Below are positions 59,041-64,000 of a DNA stretch of 64,000 bases, in pieces. Where the stretch lies: positions 503,501 to 567,500 of the forward strand of contig NZ_CP019947.1 of assembly GCF_002025205.1 (NCBI RefSeq). The letters run 5' to 3'. A model generated the notes under the pieces. That model did not search any database, was not told the origin of the DNA, and saw only the letters and a list, made by a program, of their open reading frames with translations. Both the position numbers and the translations under genes were made by a program. Every line of letters starts with the position of its first letter. Position 1 is the stretch's first letter. The stretch comes from Pseudomonas sp. CC6-YY-74. Lineage in GTDB: Bacteria > Pseudomonadota > Gammaproteobacteria > Pseudomonadales > Pseudomonadaceae.

Positions 59041-59187
59041 AACCATCGCCCCTGTCCGCCGGGCCGATGCAGTCGGCTCTGGCAACTCGCTGCAGCTACC
59101 CACCCGATCCAGCACCCAGCCACGGCACTGCCGCGGCTGGGTGCTGCGCTGCTGAAAACAAGACTAATAATGCAAAAGAGCCAATCC

Positions 59188-60366
59188 ATGAGCCTGATCA
59201 ACCTGCACTCACTACCCACACTGACATTACTGCCGTTGCTGGCATCGCTCGCGCTACCCGCCGGCGCGGTGGCTATCAATGACAACCTGGACATAGGCGG
59301 CGCCGTGCGCGCGCGCATCGACTACGACCCCGACCGGGATATCGAGAAGCTCAGCTTCGATACCGCCTTCCTCACCGCGACCTACAACTCCGACAGCTGG
59401 ATAGGCGCGGCCAAGTACCGTTTCTACGGCAAGGCCTACCCCTTCGACTACACCGACAAGATCGGCGACATCTCCTTCGCCGAATATGCCTGGATTGGCT
59501 ACAAGTTCGATGAATCCCGTCAGATCCAGGTGGGCCTGAACAAGATTCCCTTCGGCCTGCTGCCTTATGCCGGCAGTACCTTCTTCGAGACTCTGGGCAG
59601 CGTGATCGGCCTGGAAGACATTGCGAACCTGGGTGTCAAATACATCCAGCAGCAGGATGACTGGAACTTCCAGCTCGGTTACTACCTGCGCCCGGCCGAT
59701 CAGGGCCAAGGCACCAGCCGCGGCGGGCGGACCTATGCAACCAGTGTCGCCACGGCCGACGATTACGTTGTCGACGGCAGCGACAACCATGAGCGCGACA
59801 TCTTGGTCGGACGTCTGGCCCGCAACCTCAAGCTTGGCAGCTGGCAGTCGGAGATCGGCGCCTCGGCATTGACCTCGTCGCTGCAGAACCAGGACACCGG
59901 CGACAGTGGTCGGCGCAATGCCCTGGCGGCCCATTATCTGGGCAAGAACGGCCCCTGGGGCGTGCAGCTGCAAGCCACCCGCCAGGACATGACCCCGGAA
60001 AATTCCGGCAGCGACAAGCTGGTCAGCTTCGGCAGCTTCGACGGCACCTTCAACGTCGCGGCCAAGGGCAACCTCTATGTCGCCGACCTCAGCTACGACA
60101 TTCCCGGCACACTCGGCTGGCTCTCCGGAGTCAAGGTCTACGGCAACTACAGCCTGTTCGACAAGGATGAGTCCAGCTTCGAGGACTCCCAGCGCTTCAT
60201 CCTCGGCACCTCGTTCTCGCTGAAAGACCTGTGGATCGCCGTCGAGTGGCTGCATGGCAAGCACGATCCCTATATCGGCGGCAGTAGCTACACCCAGAGC
60301 CTGGGCGCCGGCGGTAGCGATCGCTGGGAAAACCAGTTGTACACCAACATCGGTTACTACTTCTGA
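59188..60366 (+). CDS. outer-membrane porin of the hydantoin-type cluster
   Basis: About 392 residues, signal peptide (MSLINLHSLPTLTLLPLLAS to PAGAVA) and a 16-stranded-type beta-barrel pattern (DNLDIGGAVRARIDYDPDRD ... DRWENQLYTNIGYYF) with a terminal Phe. Many alternating aromatic strands, for example SWIGAAKYRFYGKAYPFDYT. It resembles the OprO/P-like porins in general layout but I cannot place it in a subfamily. Start ATG 59188 is preferred (AAGAG upstream); ATG 59170 is in frame. Co-directional with permease and hydantoinase genes; it probably lets the same substrate through the outer membrane. A hairpin with T run follows. Confidence 0.82.
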   Translation: MSLINLHSLPTLTLLPLLASLALPAGAVAINDNLDIGGAVRARIDYDPDRDIEKLSFDTAFLTATYNSDSWIGAAKYRFYGKAYPFDYTDKIGDISFAEYAWIGYKFDESRQIQVGLNKIPFGLLPYAGSTFFETLGSVIGLEDIANLGVKYIQQQDDWNFQLGYYLRPADQGQGTSRGGRTYATSVATADDYVVDGSDNHERDILVGRLARNLKLGSWQSEIGASALTSSLQNQDTGDSGRRNALAAHYLGKNGPWGVQLQATRQDMTPENSGSDKLVSFGSFDGTFNVAAKGNLYVADLSYDIPGTLGWLSGVKVYGNYSLFDKDESSFEDSQRFILGTSFSLKDLWIAVEWLHGKHDPYIGGSSYTQSLGAGGSDRWENQLYTNIGYYF

Positions 60367-60408
60367 GGCCATAAGCGGCGCCAGCAACCACTCACGCTCC
60401 TGTTTTCG

Positions 60409-60433
60409 CCAGCCATGTGCTGGCTTTTTTTTG
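60409..60433 (+). terminator. rho-independent terminator after the porin gene
   Basis: CCAGC, loop CATGT, GCTGG, then CTTTTTTTT. The stem is short but the T run is long. Placed 42 bases after the porin stop, so the hydantoinase genes may have their own promoter or depend on read-through. Confidence 0.7.
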
Positions 60434-60616
60434 CGCAGCGATCCGTCCTCCGGGCACTGGATCCTGCCTCGCCGCAGCAATAGCAACAGTACACCCCAGG
60501 ACAAAAAACGGTGCGTTCTGCGACAAGCCAGCCGCCATGCCCGCGCGTAGTTTTAGTGACGTGGGCAAGACATCCGTCACGGCCCCCCCGGATAAAAACA
60601 AGATTTCTGGTGACCC

Positions 60617-62362
60617 ATGAACACAGTAGATCCGATCACCCTGGCAGTCGTGCGCGGCGCGCTCGAAACCGCCCAGCGAGAAATGACCCTGACGCTGGAG
60701 AAGACCAGCCGCTCGAGCGTGTTCAACCTCGCCCATGACTACTCCAACGCGCTCTTCGACCACTTGCCGGAAATGATTCTGCAAGGGCAGGACATCCCGA
60801 TTCACCTGGGCTCGCTGATTCCCGCGATGAAATGCGTGGCCGGTTTCTTTGGCGATGACATTGCCGAAGGCGACGTCATCTACCACAACGACCCGGCCTA
60901 CATGGGGAGTCATATCCTCGACTGCTGCATGTACAAACCGGTGTTCTACAAGGGCGAACTGGTGTTCTGGGCGGTCTGTAAGGGCCATCTGACCGACATC
61001 GGCGGCCCGGTGCCGGCCGGCTACAATCCGGACGCCAAGGAAATCTACGCCGAGGGTCTACGCATTCCGCCGGTCAAGTTGTGGTCCCAGGGCCAGCGCC
61101 GTGAAGACGTGATCAACCTGCTGCTGACCAATATGCGTGCCCGCGCCTACCAGGAAGGCGACTTGAATGCCCAGTACGGTGCCTGCAGCGTGGGCGAACG
61201 CCACCTGATCGAGCTGCTCGATCGCTACGGCGTCGACCAGGTCCGCGCGTGCATTACCGAGCTGAAGGATATGGCCGACCGCCATATGCGTGCCCTGCTG
61301 CGTGACGTGCCAGACGGTTTCTATAGCGGCACCGCAATTCTCGAAGACTCCGGTCATGGCCTGGGAGAACTGTCGATCACCGCGCAGGTGGAAATTCGCG
61401 GTGACGAGGCGCACGTACTGATCGAGAGCCCGCCGCAGGTGCCTTACTTCATCAACTCCTACGCGGGCAACTCGATCTCCGGGGTCTACCTCGGGCTGAT
61501 GATGTTCGCCCAGGTGCCTCCGCCCTATAACGAAGGCCTGTATCGCTGCGTCAGCGTCGACCTCGGCCCGCCCGGCACGCTGTGCAACGCCCAGGAGCCG
61601 GCGCCGCACGTCAACAGCACCACCACACCGATGGAAACCCTGGCCGACGCCGTACGTCTGGCCCTGGAACAGGCCGCTCCGGAGCGGGTGACCGCCTCCT
61701 GGGGACATGCCAGCGGGATCAACATCGCCGGGCGCGACCCACGCAGCAACAACGACGAATACGTGACCATGGTGCTGGCCTCGATCATCTCCGGTGCCGG
61801 CGCCAACAAGGCCATGGACGGCTGGCCGGCCTGCGGCCCGCTGTGTTGCTTCGGCGCGCTGATGTCCGGCGATATCGAGCTGCTGGAGTACTCCTATCCG
61901 GTGCTGATCCATCGCTACAGCCTGATGGCAGACAGCGGTGGCGCCGGCGAATTCCGCGGTGGTTCCGGTACTCGCCTGGAGATCGAACCGCTTGAACACG
62001 CCATGACCGTGATCGGTTTCGGCGAGGGCCGGCAGCTGCCCACCGCCGGTGCGGCGGGGGCGAAGAATGTCCTGCTCGAACCCAAGCTCGGCCGCCTGAT
62101 CCATCGGCATGCCGATGGTGAGGAAGACCATTACATCCAGAACACTCTGCTGACCGCGCAACCGGGCGATCGTGTAATCAACGTCAACCCGGGCGGTGGC
62201 GGCTATGGCGATCCACTGCGTCGTCCGCTGGCTGCGGTACTGGCCGATGTGCGCAACGGCCTGGTCTCGGTCGACGGCGCGCGCCTGGAATACGGCGTAG
62301 TGATCGACGGCAACGGCCAACTAGATGAAGCCGCCACCCACGCCAACCGCGCCGCGCACTAA
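60617..62362 (+). CDS. hyuB: hydantoinase B/oxoprolinase family protein (HyuB)
   Basis: 581-residue beta-subunit of the ATP-dependent hydantoinase/oxoprolinase/acetone-carboxylase group. Family motifs: DPITLAVVRGALETAQREMT, GQDIPIHLGSLIPAMKCVAG, GDVIYHNDPAYMGSHILDC and VCKGHLTDIGGPVPAGYNPD, the end NPGGGGYGDPLRRPLAAVLA. With HyuA it opens cyclic amides (hydantoins, N-methylhydantoin, 5-oxoproline-like lactams) at the cost of ATP. It is followed 35 bases on by hyuA and preceded by the permease and porin. The exact substrate cannot be read from sequence. Confidence 0.9.
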   Translation: MNTVDPITLAVVRGALETAQREMTLTLEKTSRSSVFNLAHDYSNALFDHLPEMILQGQDIPIHLGSLIPAMKCVAGFFGDDIAEGDVIYHNDPAYMGSHILDCCMYKPVFYKGELVFWAVCKGHLTDIGGPVPAGYNPDAKEIYAEGLRIPPVKLWSQGQRREDVINLLLTNMRARAYQEGDLNAQYGACSVGERHLIELLDRYGVDQVRACITELKDMADRHMRALLRDVPDGFYSGTAILEDSGHGLGELSITAQVEIRGDEAHVLIESPPQVPYFINSYAGNSISGVYLGLMMFAQVPPPYNEGLYRCVSVDLGPPGTLCNAQEPAPHVNSTTTPMETLADAVRLALEQAAPERVTASWGHASGINIAGRDPRSNNDEYVTMVLASIISGAGANKAMDGWPACGPLCCFGALMSGDIELLEYSYPVLIHRYSLMADSGGAGEFRGGSGTRLEIEPLEHAMTVIGFGEGRQLPTAGAAGAKNVLLEPKLGRLIHRHADGEEDHYIQNTLLTAQPGDRVINVNPGGGGYGDPLRRPLAAVLADVRNGLVSVDGARLEYGVVIDGNGQLDEAATHANRAAH

Positions 62363-62397
62363 GCACAGCCCCATTGAGCAATGCAGAGGATTCGAGC

Positions 62398-64000
62398 ATG
62401 AGCAAACAACAATATCGCCTGGGCATCGATGCCGGCGGCACCTTCACCGACTTCATCCTCGCCGACCAACAGGGCAACGTGCAGCTGTTCAAGGCGCCGT
62501 CCACCCCGCATGACGGCACCCTGGCCATCCGCAACGGCCTGGCGCAAATCGCCGATGCCATCGGCCGCACGCCAGCCGAGATCATTGCCGACTGCGATCT
62601 GTGCATCAACGGCACCACCGTGGCGCTCAACGCGCTAATCGAAAAGACTGGGGTCAGGGTCGGCCTGCTGTGCACCGATGGCCATGAAGACAGCCTGGAA
62701 ATCCGCCTGGGCCACAAGGAAGACGGCCATCGTTACGACGCCACCTATCCACCGGCGCATATGCTGGTGCCGCGCCACCTGCGTCGTCCGATTGGCGGCC
62801 GAATCGTCAGTGACGGCAGCGAGTACAGCCCGCTGGACGAGGCGGCGATCCATGCCGCCATCGACTACTTCCGCGAACAACAGGTGCAGGCGGTGGCGAT
62901 CTCCTTCGTCTGGTCGGTGCGCAACCCCAGTCACGAGCAACGCGCCATGGCCATGGTGCGTGCCGCCTTACCGGACGTCTTCGTCTGCAGCGGCCACGAG
63001 GTGTTCCCGCAGATTCGCGAATACACCCGCACCTCGACCACCGTGGTCAACGCCTACCTGAGCCCAGTGATGGGCCGCTATATCGAACGCATCGACGCCC
63101 TGTTCGAGGAGCTGGGCGCGCAGCAGCCGACCCGCTACTTCCAGTCCAACGGTGGCCTGGCTCCGGGCGTGGTGATGCGTGAGCGTGCGGTCAACGCGAT
63201 CAACTCGGGCCCTGCCTCCGCCCCGCAAGCCGGTCTGTGCGTGGCCCAGCCCTTCGGTATCGACAACGTGATCACCGTCGACATGGGCGGTACCTCGTTC
63301 GACATCACCCTGAGCAAAGGTGGGCGCACCAATTTCAGCAAGGACAGCGACTTCCTGCGCTACCGCATCGGCGTACCGATGATCCAGGTGGAAACCCTCG
63401 GCGCCGGCGGCGGCTCTATCGCCCACCTCGACGACTTCGGCATGCTCCAGGTCGGCCCCCGCAGTGCCGGGGCTAACCCCGGCCCTGTGTGTTATGGCAA
63501 GGGTGGAGTCGAACCGACTGTGACCGACGCCAACCTGGCACTCGGTTATCTGGCTGATGGCGCACTGCTCGGTGGCAGCATCCGGCTAAACCGACAAGCT
63601 GCGATCGAGGCGATCCGCAGCAAGATTGCCGAACCGCTGGGCATAAGCGTTGAGCGCGCTGCTATCGGCATCATCACCCTGGTCAACCTCAACATGGTCA
63701 GTGGTATCCGTCGGGTGTCCGTCGAGCGTGGTTATGATCCGCGTGACTTCGCCCTGATCGGTGCCGGTGGAGCCGCGGGCATGCACGTGATGCGCCTGGC
63801 CGAGGAGATCGGCAGCAAGGTCGTACTGATTCCCAAAGTGGCTTCGGGGTTGTGCGCCTTCGGCCAGATTCTCTCGGACATTCGCTATGACCAGCTGACT
63901 ACTCTGCCGATGCGTCTGGATGACGAGTTCGTCGACCTGGAGCAGCTCAACCTGGCTCTGCACCAGCTGCGCGAGCGTGGCATGGCCAACCTGCGCGACG
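62398..64000 (+). CDS. hyuA: hydantoinase A/oxoprolinase family protein (HyuA), 3' end beyond the window
   Basis: 534 codons visible of about 690. ASKHA-fold ATPase subunit: the start YRLGIDAGGTFTDFILADQQ is the phosphate-1 loop, then ALNALIEKTGVRVGLLCTDG, EYTRTSTTVVNAYLSPVMGR, NVITVDMGGTSFDITLSKGG (phosphate-2), and ETLGAGGGSIAHLDDFGMLQVGPRSAGANPGPVCYGKGG. It phosphorylates or activates the lactam carbonyl for hydrolysis together with HyuB. ATG 62398 has AGAGGA about 9 bases upstream. The right edge of the window cuts it, so nothing is known of the genes downstream. Confidence 0.92.
   Translation, partial: MSKQQYRLGIDAGGTFTDFILADQQGNVQLFKAPSTPHDGTLAIRNGLAQIADAIGRTPAEIIADCDLCINGTTVALNALIEKTGVRVGLLCTDGHEDSLEIRLGHKEDGHRYDATYPPAHMLVPRHLRRPIGGRIVSDGSEYSPLDEAAIHAAIDYFREQQVQAVAISFVWSVRNPSHEQRAMAMVRAALPDVFVCSGHEVFPQIREYTRTSTTVVNAYLSPVMGRYIERIDALFEELGAQQPTRYFQSNGGLAPGVVMRERAVNAINSGPASAPQAGLCVAQPFGIDNVITVDMGGTSFDITLSKGGRTNFSKDSDFLRYRIGVPMIQVETLGAGGGSIAHLDDFGMLQVGPRSAGANPGPVCYGKGGVEPTVTDANLALGYLADGALLGGSIRLNRQAAIEAIRSKIAEPLGISVERAAIGIITLVNLNMVSGIRRVSVERGYDPRDFALIGAGGAAGMHVMRLAEEIGSKVVLIPKVASGLCAFGQILSDIRYDQLTTLPMRLDDEFVDLEQLNLALHQLRERGMANLRD

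Overview
The window is a high-GC, densely coded stretch of a Pseudomonas chromosome. From memory, not from a search, several blocks keep P. aeruginosa PAO1 gene order: phaJ1 - lysophospholipase-like hydrolase / fadD2 - fadD1 (PA3302-PA3299); FabH-like synthase - ECF sigma factor - small zinc protein followed by an OprP/OprO porin (about PA3286-PA3279); and ABC exporter - ppiA - hydrolase - LysR - azoreductase (PA3228-PA3223). The chromosomal integron remnant described below points to the stutzeri/mendocina/alcaligenes side of the genus. That placement is an inference.

Layout. 1-2.0 kb: TetR regulator with an HlyD-type exporter subunit (cut by the window edge) and a DUF1993 protein. 2.2-7.5 kb: fatty-acid activation and PHA-precursor genes. 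7.8-18 kb: the HrpA helicase, a diguanylate cyclase, a HIT protein, and a Rad3-type helicase plus FAN1 nuclease operon behind a LexA-type box. 18.5-20.1 kb: a lipoprotein and a DUF808 protein. 20.2-23.6 kb: an accessory island with two attC-like sites around a gene cassette, an IS110/IS1111-type transposase remnant, an AT-rich orphan gene, an intact IS30-family element, the 3' end of an integron integrase, and a scrap of an erythromycin-esterase-like gene. 23.9-25.0 kb: a divergent second copy of the ZapB-like/ZapA gene pair and an NTF2-like protein. 25.2-31.5 kb: a LysE exporter, an FMN glutamate-synthase-like protein, a lipase-like protein and a MASE1/PAS histidine kinase. 32-36.6 kb: FabH-like synthase, ECF sigma factor and OprP-type porin. 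36.6-44.4 kb: a FemAB-like protein, a REP-associated transposase (RAYT) among its REP sequences, an ABC exporter, PPIase, hydrolase, LysR and azoreductase. 44.9-56.9 kb: two DMT exporters, a cupin protein, CigR-like protein, DEAD-box helicase, quinone-type reductase, solute-binding protein, PQQ sugar dehydrogenase, LTA-synthase-like sulfatase and CvfB. 57.0 kb: tRNA-Thr(CGT). 57.7-64 kb: an NCS1 permease - porin - hydantoinase B - hydantoinase A catabolic cluster, cut by the right edge.

The most notable region is the decayed chromosomal integron. The geometry is right (integrase reading away from cassettes that read the other way), attC half-sites are recognisable, and two different insertion sequences have broken it up. 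Separately, four genes between 37.5 and 44.0 kb are each out of frame by one missing G or C in a G/C run. This looks more like an assembly or sequencing artefact than gene decay.
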